From positions 1-34,119 of the forward strand of contig MVRV01000163.1 in the NCBI GenBank assembly GCA_002068015.1: 34,119 nt of DNA, written 5' to 3'. Every line of letters starts with the position of its first letter. The stretch's first letter is position 1. The translations under genes and the position numbers were made by a program. The notes under the pieces are model-generated. The model was not told where the DNA came from. It searched no databases and worked only from the letters and a program-made list of their open reading frames with translations. This document shows positions 1 to 8,192 of the stretch, piece by piece. The DNA is from Smithella sp. PtaU1.Bin162 (GTDB taxonomy: Bacteria > Desulfobacterota > Syntrophia > Syntrophales > Smithellaceae).

Positions 1-296
1 TACCTCTCTCTTCGCTCCTTAAATTTTACACAAATTATTTTACACTACCTGAGTCCAATTTAAATGATATTGTTTCCCCATTTGCACATAAACTGTCTTC
101 GAATTTTATGAATTTGACCCCGCGGGAACTTCAGGTTGCTTCTTTAATTAAAGAGGGCAAGACCACGAAAGAGATTGCCGAATTCCTGGCCGTATCTGTA
201 AGTGCCATTAATATTTGTCGTTATCGCCTCAGACACAAACTCGGATTAAATTTAACAAAACACAATTTACAAGCTTATTTGACCAGCCTTTCGTAA
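1..296 (+). CDS. LuxR-type regulator, C-terminal part (cut by left edge)
   Basis: The frame is open from the first base (first complete codon at 3), so the ATG at 108 is internal and this is the 3' end of a longer gene. The visible 97 residues end in a GerE/LuxR-type DNA-binding helix-turn-helix: a start like LTPRELQVASLIKEGKTTKE, then a recognition-helix region (VSVSAINICRYRLRHKLG) and a short tail. The lead-in (LNDIVSPFAHKLSS) resembles the linker between a PAS sensor and the LuxR domain in many deltaproteobacterial regulators, so a PAS-LuxR one-component regulator is likely. This is family knowledge, since the sensor part is outside the window. Usually such proteins bind promoter DNA as dimers. 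No convincing terminator follows. The domain call is firm; the full architecture is inferred. Confidence 0.8.
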   Translation, partial: PLSSLLKFYTNYFTLPESNLNDIVSPFAHKLSSNFMNLTPRELQVASLIKEGKTTKEIAEFLAVSVSAINICRYRLRHKLGLNLTKHNLQAYLTSLS

Positions 297-605
297 AAAG
301 ATACCTTGATTTTCGCAATTTATGATCATGGTTGATTTTATATAAGTATTATTTTCCTATTTCATAATCTCGGATAGTATAAACATTTCTCCTGCCTGAA
401 AAAAAATCATCCGCTGAGTAAAATTAATTTCTTTTCGTTAATTTTCCCCCGGGGTTGTGATATAGGGTCGCCGGACGAAAAATTGGTTTAACTTGAGGCC
501 GGACGGTTACCGGCAGCAGAAAATATTTGCTTAAACCCGATCATTTTATTATGCTTAAAATAACACGGAATAAGTTGTATTTAATAAAACATTGAAGAGT
601 GATGA
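297..605. other. AT-rich intergenic region before the PilZ gene
   Basis: No convincing gene is seen here. It contains an AT-rich inverted repeat (AAAATTAA at 420-427 and TTAATTTT at 438-445), a GC-rich weak stem (GCCGG at 498-502 with CCGGC at 510-514) and a possible promoter at 527-555. I looked for the conserved core of c-di-GMP riboswitches, because a PilZ protein follows, and did not find one. Confidence 0.5.
527..555 (+). promoter_or_regulatory. Weak sigma70-like promoter for the PilZ gene
   Basis: TTGCTT at 527-532 and TATGCT at 550-555 are separated by 17 bases. Match to the consensus is moderate for the -10 and poor for the -35. It would give a leader of about 44 bases before the ATG at 606. 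Confidence 0.25.
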
Positions 606-1292
606 ATGCAGAAAGTACCTGAGCTGAAAATCGGAACGAGAATTGATATTGTTTTTGAAAATGAAATTAATACAAGTAATGCCCATTACATGAAAGCATT
701 GATTTATGATATTGAGGGCGGCAAAATTACTATTTCCCAAACAACTCCCGCATTGAATCGTAACTTTCTTAATCGCAGGGTATTGATTACTTTTTTAGCC
801 AGCACGGAAAAGCGTGTCTTGCGTTTCGGAGTCCGGGCAATGCTCACGGATCTGATTGTTAATTATCAGATTAGTTCCGATAAAAATGTCGAAGCGCTTA
901 TTCTCAAAAAAAGCGCGCAGGCGGAACCGATCGACTTCCGCATGCATTTCCGTGTCAAACTGCCTTCCCTAAGCGATATCAGTCTTTTTATAAAAGAAGA
1001 AAAAATTAATTTAATTGATATATCGCTGGGTGGTGCCAGATTTACATGTCCCAAATCCTATCCTTTCAGATATGGTGATCCGGTGAAGCTTAGACTGGTG
1101 ATCGGTTCCAAAGAGTTTGCTTTCGAGGCCCGGGTGCGTAATGTATTGCAGCCTCAGGAATATTCCTCCAATAAAACAATCCAGTATATCGGTGTGGAAT
1201 TTGATCATGACAATAAGCAAATGGAAGCCTTGCTGGGCAAAGCCATTATGGATATTGAAAGGCAGCTGCTCAGCGAAGGAAAAATGACCTGA
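606..1292 (+). CDS. PilZ domain protein, YcgR-like
   Basis: 228 residues. The C-terminal half is a PilZ domain: the RxxxR motif is R112-M-H-F-R116 and the second motif D138-x-S140-x-x-G143 is intact, so both conserved elements for binding cyclic di-GMP are present. The N-terminal 100 residues form a mostly beta domain like the YcgR-N/PilZN domain that precedes PilZ in flagellar brake proteins. The family usually links cyclic di-GMP levels to motility or surface attachment. A motA-motB pair lies about 4 kb away, which fits but does not prove a flagellar role. The ribosome-binding site is a weak GAAGAG before ATG 606. Domain call sure, function inferred. Confidence 0.85.
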   Translation: MQKVPELKIGTRIDIVFENEINTSNAHYMKALIYDIEGGKITISQTTPALNRNFLNRRVLITFLASTEKRVLRFGVRAMLTDLIVNYQISSDKNVEALILKKSAQAEPIDFRMHFRVKLPSLSDISLFIKEEKINLIDISLGGARFTCPKSYPFRYGDPVKLRLVIGSKEFAFEARVRNVLQPQEYSSNKTIQYIGVEFDHDNKQMEALLGKAIMDIERQLLSEGKMT

Positions 1293-1307
1293 CCGTCCTT
1301 CCTGATT

Positions 1308-1335
1308 CCATCAATCAAGTGTTGAGTGGTTTTTT
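1308..1335 (+). terminator. Probable rho-independent terminator of the PilZ gene
   Basis: CCATCAA at 1308-1314 can pair with TTGAGTGG at 1322-1329 (one bulge, one G-T pair), followed directly by a run of T at 1330-1335. It starts 16 bases after the PilZ stop, between two convergent genes. The stem is weak. Confidence 0.4.
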
Positions 1336-1362
1336 GCCGTCCGGGAGAGAAGAGGATTTCTC

Positions 1363-2313
1363 TTACATGCCGAAGTATGCACTGATGTTTTTAGCAATTC
1401 TTTCAACGAGCAGCCTGCGGGCTTCTCTGCTGGCCCAGGCAATATGCGGGGTGATGAATATTTTATATTTATTTTTTATCTTTAAAAGAGGATTGTCCGC
1501 TTGTATCGGTTCGGCGGTCAGCACATCAAGCCCTGCGCCGGCTATCGTGTTTTCGTCTAATGCCCGGGCGAGTGCCGGTTCGTCAACAATGCCTCCCCTG
1601 CCCATGTTGAGGAGATAGGCGGATGGTTTCATCAAGCGCAGGTGCTTTTCATCAAGCAGATTTCTTGTCTTGTCGGTAAGAGGACAGTGAATGGAGACCA
1701 CATCGGATCTCTTCAGCAGATCAGCAAGCGGAATGTGCTGATACCCGGCCGCATGGAGGTTTTTGCCCGATGTGGAGTAATAGACTACATTGGCGCCGAA
1801 AGCTTCGGCGATTTTTGCTACACGCCTGCCGATTGTTCCCATCCCGATTATTCCGAAAATTTTGTTGTTCAGTTCCCAATAAGTATGTCCAAGATGATTA
1901 AATACAAGACTTGCGGCGTATTGGCCGGATTGAACATATTCGTTATAATAAGCGCTTCCGTGCAGTAAAAAGAAAAGCATGGAGAACGTGCATTGAGCCA
2001 CCGATTCGGTGGAATAACCGGCTACGTTTTTAACTGTAATTCCTTTTTCTGCAGCGGAGGTGAGATCGACGTTATTCATACCGGTTGCGGCAACGCAAAT
2101 CAGTTCCAGTTGCGGGCATTTATCCATAACTTCCCGGTCGATGACAACCTTATTGGTGATTACTACGTTGTGTTTTTTTATACGCTCAATGCGCTGTTCA
2201 GGCATTGTATAATCGAAGGAGGTAAATTCGCCCAGAGACTTGATCAGGGAAAGATTGTCCACATCGCCTATGGTAACGGCGTCAAGAAAAGCAATTTTAA
2301 TCGGCTTTTTCAT
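1363..2313 (-). CDS. D-2-hydroxyacid dehydrogenase (glycerate dehydrogenase-like)
   Basis: 316 residues, the usual length for NAD-dependent D-2-hydroxyacid dehydrogenases. The nucleotide-binding motif GMGTIG is at 157-162. The catalytic set of the family is present: R239 in MGRGGIVD, E268 in TAEP and H290 in PHIAWAS. The C-terminal pattern (PHIAWASREARR) is typical of the glycerate dehydrogenase/hydroxypyruvate reductase branch, which interconverts hydroxypyruvate and D-glycerate; other 2-oxoacids are possible, so no symbol is given. The start is supported by AAGGA six bases upstream of the ATG and by a strong promoter further up. It stands alone, convergent with the PilZ gene and divergent from the histidine kinase. 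Cytoplasmic. Confidence 0.85.
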   Translation of the reverse strand: MKKPIKIAFLDAVTIGDVDNLSLIKSLGEFTSFDYTMPEQRIERIKKHNVVITNKVVIDREVMDKCPQLELICVAATGMNNVDLTSAAEKGITVKNVAGYSTESVAQCTFSMLFFLLHGSAYYNEYVQSGQYAASLVFNHLGHTYWELNNKIFGIIGMGTIGRRVAKIAEAFGANVVYYSTSGKNLHAAGYQHIPLADLLKRSDVVSIHCPLTDKTRNLLDEKHLRLMKPSAYLLNMGRGGIVDEPALARALDENTIAGAGLDVLTAEPIQADNPLLKIKNKYKIFITPHIAWASREARRLLVERIAKNISAYFGM

Positions 2314-2639
2314 TAATATCCTTAAAATGTAATAAAAACATATTGTTTACCGAAGTCTAAAGAAAGCATGACATTATGTCAATGAAAAACATGGGAGGTA
2401 ATAAATTCATGAAAGGACCGGCAATTAAAACGGATATCTTTTTTAATTAATTTACAATTTTTGTTAAATATTATGAGATCAACTACCGATATATCCGATG
2501 TAAATTTAAACCAATTTTGAATCCTTGAAGTCAATTTAAACGGCATCAGGGGCAACTATCTGTTTTAAAAGCAAAAAACAATAATATTAAGCCAGTGCGG
2601 TAAAATCCATTATCCTGACAGGTTAAGGAGGGGGAGGAC
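2314..2639. other. Intergenic region between dehydrogenase and kinase; possible 22-codon ORF
   Basis: Apart from the dehydrogenase promoter, the only coding-like item is a small plus-strand frame at 2382-2450 (MKNMGGNKFMKGPAIKTDIF plus two residues), or 13 codons if started at ATG 2409. GGGAGGT at 2393-2399 is a strong ribosome-binding site eight bases... upstream of ATG 2409 (spacer 2400-2408). It lies about 190 bases before the kinase. It could be a leader peptide, a gene remnant or chance. The rest is AT-rich and I see no clear promoter for the kinase. Confidence 0.25.
2354..2382 (-). promoter_or_regulatory. Sigma70-type promoter with overlapping dyad, upstream of the dehydrogenase
   Basis: On the minus strand a perfect TTGACA (2382-2377) is followed after 17 bases by TAGACT (2359-2354), giving a leader of roughly 33 bases before the start at 2313. 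A perfect 13-base dyad, TGACATTATGTCA, at 2369-2381 covers most of the -35 element and would be well placed as an operator. No regulator can be named. Confidence 0.55.
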
Positions 2640-4970
2640 ATGGAGTTTTTCGGAGAACGTTTGATGAAATTACTGCGGAATATTTTAAGCGGCGGACGGC
2701 GCAGCAATCACGATATCGAAATGAGCCGCCGAATAATGATCGCCAATGCTCTGAGCATTATTGGTATAATCATGCTGATTCTCATGGGGTTTATCGGTCT
2801 TGCTCAGAATAACCCGTTGTTGTTTATTACGGATCTTATAGTGGCCGCCCTGCTGATCATCAACATGCTTTATTTGCGCCGGCTGGGAGAGCCGGGCCTT
2901 ATTTTCAGACTGTCTGTCATCAGTTTTGTGGCGGTCTTTTTTTACTATCTATTTGTCAGCGGCGGTGTGGAAAATACGTCTTTTGTATGGGTGTATACAT
3001 TTCCTTTGCTTGCTTGTTTTGTGCTGGGTTCACGGAGGGGAATCTATGCATCGCTGGTTTTTTTTCTGTTTCTGCTGGCCTTTATGTTTTTTGATACTCA
3101 TTTCCCGAATGCGGCATTATATACGTTGAACTTTAAAATACGGCTTGTTGCATCGTATCTTGTTGTATCGTTTTTTGCTTTTGCTTTCGAAAAAATGCGG
3201 GAACTGAGCCAATGCAAACTGGAAGAGAAAAATAAGGAACTGTTGAATTCAATAGAGCGCCTCCGGATTATGGATACTGATCTGCGCAGGGCCGGTGAAG
3301 AACTGGAACGGCGGGTACTTACCCGCACGGCGGAATTATCGCGGTTGAACAGGCAGTTAATCGAGGAAACCGAGGAACGCAAGCGCTCCGAAAAATCTCT
3401 GCACGAGAGTGAACAGAGGTACCGGCATTTGATTGCCAATGCTCCGGCCGGTATCTATGAATTGGATTTAAAATCAAACAGGCTAATCAGTGTTAATGAT
3501 GTTATGTGCCGGTTGTCGGGCTATACAAAAGAAGAGTTTCTCTCTCTTGATCCGATGCAGTTACTGACCGAAGAAAGTCGCAGGATATTCATGCAGCGGC
3601 AGGCGGCAATTTTTGCCGGAAAACCGGTTCCGGCAAGCGTCGAATACGCGGTTCGGAGCAAGGATGGACAAGAATTCTGGGTTATTCTTAGCAGTGAGTT
3701 TTCTTACGAGCCTGAAGGCGGAATCAAGGCAATGGTCGTAATGAGTGACATCACAGAGCGCAAGCGGGTGGAGGCCGAACGGATCCAATTGGAGCGGCGC
3801 CTTCTCGACAGCCAGCGGCTGGAGAGCCTGGGAATTCTGGCCGGAGGAATCGCCCATGACTTTAATAATCTGCTTATGGCCATTCTCGGCAATCTGGAAA
3901 TAGCGCAAATTAATCTTCCGGCGACATCTTCCGCCCGCTTGTCGGTGGGACAGGCCATTCAGGCGACACGCCGTGCTGCTGATCTTACCCGCCAGATGTT
4001 GGCTTATTCGGGTAAGGGGAGCTTCATGATTAAGCCTATGGATTTGAATGAACTGGTGAGGGAAAACACGGAACTTTTCCGGACGGTCGTTTGTAAAACA
4101 GTTACGATGAGCCTTGAGCTCAGTAATGAATCCGCTGTTGTTAAGGCGGATCCCGGTCAGGTGCAGCAGGTTATCATGAATCTGATTACCAATGCCTCGG
4201 AGGCTATCGGCGACAAACAGGGGGATATTACCATTGCCACGGAAATTCTGGATTGTAATGAAACATTTCTGGAAAAAAGCCTGATTCAGGAGAAAGTTCC
4301 GGCGGGCCGATATGTCTGCCTGAAAGTTACCGATGACGGTCAGGGTATGGATGAGAAAACGATTTCCCGTATCTTTGATCCTTTTTTTTCAACGAAGTTT
4401 ACCGGGCGGGGTCTCGGAATGTCGGTGGTGCTGGGAATTGTCCGTGGCCACAAGGGAGCCATCATCATAGAAAGCATGCCGGGACGGGGAACAACCGTAC
4501 AGGTTTTGTTTCCCGCCGGTGAAGCTGTGGCCGAAATCTCCAAACCTTCATCGAATATATCTTCCGCTGCGACTCCTTCCGGAACAATTCTTGTCGTCGA
4601 TGATGAAGAAATGGTGCGATCAGTGTGTGAGGTTGTTCTGCAGCGACTTGGTTACAAGACTTTAAGCGCAGCCGAAGGAGAAGAGGCGCTGATGTTTCTG
4701 CAAAAACACTCCACAGAAATAGTTCTGGTGCTGCTCGACCTTACCATGCCCAAAATGGATGGTTATCGTACGTTTCAGGAAATGAGACGCATCCGTCCGG
4801 ATATTCGGATTATCCTCTGCAGCGGTTATGGTGAAGAAGCAGCCACCGAGCGGTTTGTCCATTCCGGCCTGAACGGATTTATTAAAAAACCTTTTCAGAT
4901 CGGAGAGTTGAAGGAAAAGATTGCGGAAGCACTGGGAGGTCTGGATACGTCTGCTTCAACCGGGATTTGA
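2640..4970 (+). CDS. Membrane hybrid sensor histidine kinase (PAS, HisKA, HATPase, receiver)
   Basis: 776 residues. Order of parts: about six membrane helices at 35-185 with only short loops; a coiled-coil linker at 190-258; a PAS domain at about 258-375 ending in the usual DITERKR; a dimerisation/phosphoacceptor domain with H406 (AGGIAHDFNN); an ATPase domain with N-box N514/N518, G1 box DDGQGM 565-570, FDPFFSTK 579-586 and G2 box GRGLGM 589-594; a C-terminal receiver with acidic D654/D655, phosphoacceptor D700 (LLDLTMP) and K749/K750. All catalytic residues are present. The signal is unknown, and no separate output regulator adjoins it. Start supported by AAGGAGGGGGAGG ahead of ATG 2640. 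Its stop (4968-4970) abuts the stop of the convergent motB with no base between. Confidence 0.92.
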   Translation: MEFFGERLMKLLRNILSGGRRSNHDIEMSRRIMIANALSIIGIIMLILMGFIGLAQNNPLLFITDLIVAALLIINMLYLRRLGEPGLIFRLSVISFVAVFFYYLFVSGGVENTSFVWVYTFPLLACFVLGSRRGIYASLVFFLFLLAFMFFDTHFPNAALYTLNFKIRLVASYLVVSFFAFAFEKMRELSQCKLEEKNKELLNSIERLRIMDTDLRRAGEELERRVLTRTAELSRLNRQLIEETEERKRSEKSLHESEQRYRHLIANAPAGIYELDLKSNRLISVNDVMCRLSGYTKEEFLSLDPMQLLTEESRRIFMQRQAAIFAGKPVPASVEYAVRSKDGQEFWVILSSEFSYEPEGGIKAMVVMSDITERKRVEAERIQLERRLLDSQRLESLGILAGGIAHDFNNLLMAILGNLEIAQINLPATSSARLSVGQAIQATRRAADLTRQMLAYSGKGSFMIKPMDLNELVRENTELFRTVVCKTVTMSLELSNESAVVKADPGQVQQVIMNLITNASEAIGDKQGDITIATEILDCNETFLEKSLIQEKVPAGRYVCLKVTDDGQGMDEKTISRIFDPFFSTKFTGRGLGMSVVLGIVRGHKGAIIIESMPGRGTTVQVLFPAGEAVAEISKPSSNISSAATPSGTILVVDDEEMVRSVCEVVLQRLGYKTLSAAEGEEALMFLQKHSTEIVLVLLDLTMPKMDGYRTFQEMRRIRPDIRIILCSGYGEEAATERFVHSGLNGFIKKPFQIGELKEKIAEALGGLDTSASTGI

Positions 4971-5720
4971 TCATGGTGTAATAAAAGAGAACTGTAATTC
5001 CACCCGCCTGTTTTTCAGCCTGCCTGCATCATTTTCGTTGGAATGTAACGGACGATATTCACCGAAACCTTTTGTGGAAATATTTGCCGGATTGATACCC
5101 AACTGAATGAGTGCTTTGGCGACTTGTGTTGCCCGATCGGCGGACAGTTCCCAATTGGAAGGATAACGTTTGCTGGAGATAGGCCTGTTGTCAGTATGCC
5201 CTTGTATTTCCACGGATAGATTAGGGTGCTTTTGAATGAAGAGGGCCACTTGCGAAAGTAATGGCTGGGCGGAGTATTTAAGCTCGGCTTGTCCGGAATC
5301 GAAAATAATTTGTTCCGGAAAAGTTAAAACAACATTTTGCAGGCGGCGCTCGACCGTAATTCCCGCAATACTTTGATTGTCGTCGATGATACTCAATAAA
5401 CCGGACTCCAGAGAGGCGGTTTCACGAACTGCCGTCGCGGTTGCCGCCGGTTCTTCCACGGCCGGGGGTACAGGTAATGCCTTTTCCACAAGCGGTGCGG
5501 AAGCTGCTACGGGAGTTTTCATTTGCTCTTTGAGGGTGATTCCCAGATAAAGCACAAAAAAGATCATGAGCAGCATGAGCAGATCGCTCAGCGTCAGAAA
5601 CCAGATTTCATTTCCGCCATCCGCCGGGGCGGGTTTGGAAGGTATAAGCAGCGTACGCACTGTCTTTTTAAGAGGTACCTGAGTAAGCGGATTCGGAGAA
5701 AATTTCGATAAACCATTCAT
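4971..5720 (-). CDS. motB: MotB-like flagellar stator protein (OmpA-type peptidoglycan-binding domain)
   Basis: 249 residues. After a charged N-terminal tail there is one membrane helix at about 41-61 that carries D46 (FLTLSDLLML), at the place of the essential proton-carrying Asp of MotB. A Pro/Ala-rich linker follows, then an OmpA/MotB C-terminal domain at about 130-245 with GHTDNRP (174-180), D195-R196 and the closing NRRVELQF. These are the peptidoglycan contacts that anchor the stator in the periplasm. It lies 3 bases after motA on the same strand, so the two are surely co-translated. A non-flagellar MotAB/ExbBD-like role cannot be excluded since no other flagellar gene is in view. Confidence 0.85.
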   Translation of the reverse strand: MNGLSKFSPNPLTQVPLKKTVRTLLIPSKPAPADGGNEIWFLTLSDLLMLLMIFFVLYLGITLKEQMKTPVAASAPLVEKALPVPPAVEEPAATATAVRETASLESGLLSIIDDNQSIAGITVERRLQNVVLTFPEQIIFDSGQAELKYSAQPLLSQVALFIQKHPNLSVEIQGHTDNRPISSKRYPSNWELSADRATQVAKALIQLGINPANISTKGFGEYRPLHSNENDAGRLKNRRVELQFSFITP

Positions 5721-5723
5721 ACA

Positions 5724-6536
5724 TTACCCCTTTCCCTGACTCTGATTTGCCCGTGCCGGGACGGCAAGCCGGAGAGGAGAGGGGTAAAAGTTTGTTGCAA
5801 TACCGGCAAGAGTTTCCATCTTATACTGCATCGCCTGGGGATGTTCATGATCATAGATGTCCATAATTCCTTCGCGGATTATATCCATTCTTAATATATC
5901 CTGATCCATAAATTCCCGCAGTTTGTTGGATAAAGGAACAAAGCAGACATTGGCAAGCACTACCCCGTAAAAAGTGCTGAGCAGGGCGATCGCCATATAC
6001 CCCATTAAGTCCTGCGGATTACTGATATGTTCGTAAACACGAATAAGATTGACAATAGTTCCGGCAAGTCCCATGGCCGGAGCAAGTCTCGCCATGCTGC
6101 AAAGAATTTTATGTGCTGTTTCATAGCGGCTGCAATGTAACAGGGCTTCTTTGTGCAGAATTTGTTCAATGTTCTCCCGTGTAAAACGATAGCTGATCAA
6201 TTCAATGCCGGTTTTGATAAGTCCGGCGGATAAATTTTGTCCCTCCTGCTCCAAGAGACGGATGTCATTTTTTTTATTAATGCGGGCCAGATGAACAAGT
6301 GTGGAAATAGTGGAGTCAATTTCTCCGCGACCGGCAAATGATTTTTTAATGAATCTGCTCGTCATAACCAGCTTTTTGCCGGGGTAGGCCAGGAGTGTTG
6401 CACAAATTGTTCCTCCTAGTACGATCATGAGGGCATTCAGATTGGAAGCGATTCCCAGTTCCTTAACCCCCAGATTAAATGCCAGAAAAAATATGGTTAT
6501 CAAAATCAATAAAGATATAATGGTCTGTCCGATCAT
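5724..6536 (-). CDS. motA: MotA-like flagellar stator protein (proton channel)
   Basis: 270 residues, inner-membrane. Two N-terminal membrane segments (about 4-22 and 34-52), a cytoplasmic stretch at about 55-150, and two further membrane segments around 155-168 and 180-202. The family signature is clear: LAPAMGLAGTI at 151-161 and STFYGVVLANVCFVPL near 187-202; P153 and P201 sit where the two functionally important prolines of MotA fall. With MotB it should form the torque-generating ion channel of the flagellar motor. Start at 6536 has AGGAG nearby upstream. The 191 bases upstream, towards purF, show only a weak stem (CCAGGAA...TTCCGGG) and no clear promoter. Confidence 0.87.
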   Translation of the reverse strand: MIGQTIISLLILITIFFLAFNLGVKELGIASNLNALMIVLGGTICATLLAYPGKKLVMTSRFIKKSFAGRGEIDSTISTLVHLARINKKNDIRLLEQEGQNLSAGLIKTGIELISYRFTRENIEQILHKEALLHCSRYETAHKILCSMARLAPAMGLAGTIVNLIRVYEHISNPQDLMGYMAIALLSTFYGVVLANVCFVPLSNKLREFMDQDILRMDIIREGIMDIYDHEHPQAMQYKMETLAGIATNFYPSPLRLAVPARANQSQGKG

Positions 6537-6727
6537 TGCCGACTCCTGGAAATTGACGTTTGTTGAGTAATTCTGACGCAGGAAATATGCCAGGGATATA
6601 TAAAATTTATTATTTTGCTAACATACTGATTATTAAAAGGATTAAATAGCGGCCGGTCCAAGAGATGATGTGGCCGGGTGTATTGTGGCAATATTTTCCA
6701 GGAATTTTTTTCCGGGTTTGACTATTT

Positions 6728-8149
6728 CTATTCCAGACAAAACTTATTGATGGCCTGGGGCGGTGTAAGGGGGTAGTTGCCGGTATAGCAGGCGAGGCAA
6801 AAACAGTCCTCGTTCATTCCGGTAGCCCTGACCATGCCTTCGACAGTCAGGTAATGCATGGAATCCAGACCGAGAAAATCGGCAATCGCTTTTTCATTTT
6901 CTTTTTTTGCCGCCAGCAATTCTCCCTTGGAGGAAAAATCAATGCCGTAAGGGCAGGGATGAATAGTAGGCGGGCAGCTGATGGCCATATGAATTTCTTT
7001 AACGCCGATTCCCTTCAGGTTCTGTACCCGGTTGCGGCTCGTGGTGCCGCGGATGATGGAATCTTCAACTATTAGCACTTTCTTCCCGGCCAAGAGCTGC
7101 CTTACGGGATTGAGCTTAACGCGCACGCCGAAATCACGCATCAGCTGAGTCGGCTGGATAAATGTCCGGCCGACATAGTGATTGCGGATCATTCCCATTT
7201 CGAAGCCGATACCTGATTCTTCGGCGTAACCGAGGGCCGCATAAGTGCCGGAATCGGGGAAGGGCATCACAATATCAACATTGGGGATGTATTCCCGGGC
7301 CAGTTCATGGCCCAATCTTTTCCGGCATAAATAAACGTTCTGGCCGAAAATCTGGCTGTCGGGACGGGAGAAATAAATCAGCTCAAAGATGCAGTGGCAT
7401 GGTTTCACCGCCGGAAATGGTTGCAGGCTTTTGCAGCCGGTTTCATCAATAATTACAATTTCACCGGGATTAACATCCCGGATATATTTTGCTCCGACGA
7501 GATCAAAAGCACAGGTCTCCGAGGCGACAACAAATCCGCCGTTGATTTTTCCCAGTGCCAGAGGCCGGAATCCCCTGGGATCGCGGGCGGCGATAATTTT
7601 ATTACGGGTAAGCATAAGAATGCTGAAGGCGCCTTCCAGCCTGCCGAGAGCCTCAACCAACGCCTTTTCCAGGCCGTTTTTCAGATGAGGAGCCATCAGA
7701 TGGATGATGATTTCGCTGTCCATCGTCGATTGAAAGATCGATCCGCCGCTTTCCAGTTCTTCGCGTAATTGCCGGGCGTTGATAATATTGCCGTTATGGG
7801 CCAGAGCGTAATACTCATCGGCAAAATGAACCAGAAAAGGCTGGGCATTGGAAAGAACCGAAGATCCGGTTGTGGAATAACGGACATGGCCGATGGCCAG
7901 TTTACCGGGAAGTTTTTGCAATGTAGGTTCCTTGAAAACTTCCGCAGCAAGCCCCATACCTTTGTGATCCCAGACGTGCGAGCCGTCGGAACTGACAATG
8001 CCCGCCGATTCCTGCCCGCGGTGCTGCAGGGCGAAAAGTCCGAAAAAGGTCAGCCGCGATGCGTCTTCATGACCGTAAATACCAAAAATACCGCATTCTT
8101 CGCGGGGACGACCGGATTCATTTAACGTTTCTTCTGATAATGATTGCAT
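6728..8149 (-). CDS. purF: Amidophosphoribosyltransferase
   Basis: 473 residues. First committed step of purine synthesis: PRPP plus glutamine to phosphoribosylamine. An N-terminal class II glutaminase begins at C19 (EECGIFGIYGH), so an 18-residue propeptide must be cut off to free the catalytic Cys. The phosphoribosyltransferase part has the PRPP loop VLIVEDSIIRGTTS at 358-371. Cysteines C253, C399, C451 and C454 match the four ligands of the [4Fe-4S] cluster of the Bacillus-type enzyme, so this is the Fe-S, oxygen-sensitive class, unlike the E. coli enzyme. Last gene of carA-guaA-carB-purF, 43 bases after carB and with a hairpin in that gap. GAGAAAGA is a modest ribosome-binding site. Confidence 0.96.
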   Translation of the reverse strand: MQSLSEETLNESGRPREECGIFGIYGHEDASRLTFFGLFALQHRGQESAGIVSSDGSHVWDHKGMGLAAEVFKEPTLQKLPGKLAIGHVRYSTTGSSVLSNAQPFLVHFADEYYALAHNGNIINARQLREELESGGSIFQSTMDSEIIIHLMAPHLKNGLEKALVEALGRLEGAFSILMLTRNKIIAARDPRGFRPLALGKINGGFVVASETCAFDLVGAKYIRDVNPGEIVIIDETGCKSLQPFPAVKPCHCIFELIYFSRPDSQIFGQNVYLCRKRLGHELAREYIPNVDIVMPFPDSGTYAALGYAEESGIGFEMGMIRNHYVGRTFIQPTQLMRDFGVRVKLNPVRQLLAGKKVLIVEDSIIRGTTSRNRVQNLKGIGVKEIHMAISCPPTIHPCPYGIDFSSKGELLAAKKENEKAIADFLGLDSMHYLTVEGMVRATGMNEDCFCLACYTGNYPLTPPQAINKFCLE

Positions 8150-8164
8150 ATGGTCTTTCTCGAT

Positions 8165-8188
8165 AGAGACGTTGCAGGCGGCGTCTCT
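8165..8188 (-). other. Hairpin between carB and purF
   Basis: A perfect 7-base inverted repeat (AGAGACG at 8165-8171, CGTCTCT at 8182-8188) with a 10-base GC-rich loop lies between the carB stop and the purF start. No T-run follows on the minus strand, so it is not a standard terminator. It could be an RNA processing or stability element that sets the level of purF apart from carB. Confidence 0.45.
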
Positions 8189-8192
8189 GTAA

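Noticed and set aside
297-605. Cyclic di-GMP riboswitch before the PilZ gene
   Set aside because: The conserved core of GEMM-type riboswitches is absent; only short AT-rich and GC-rich repeats are seen.
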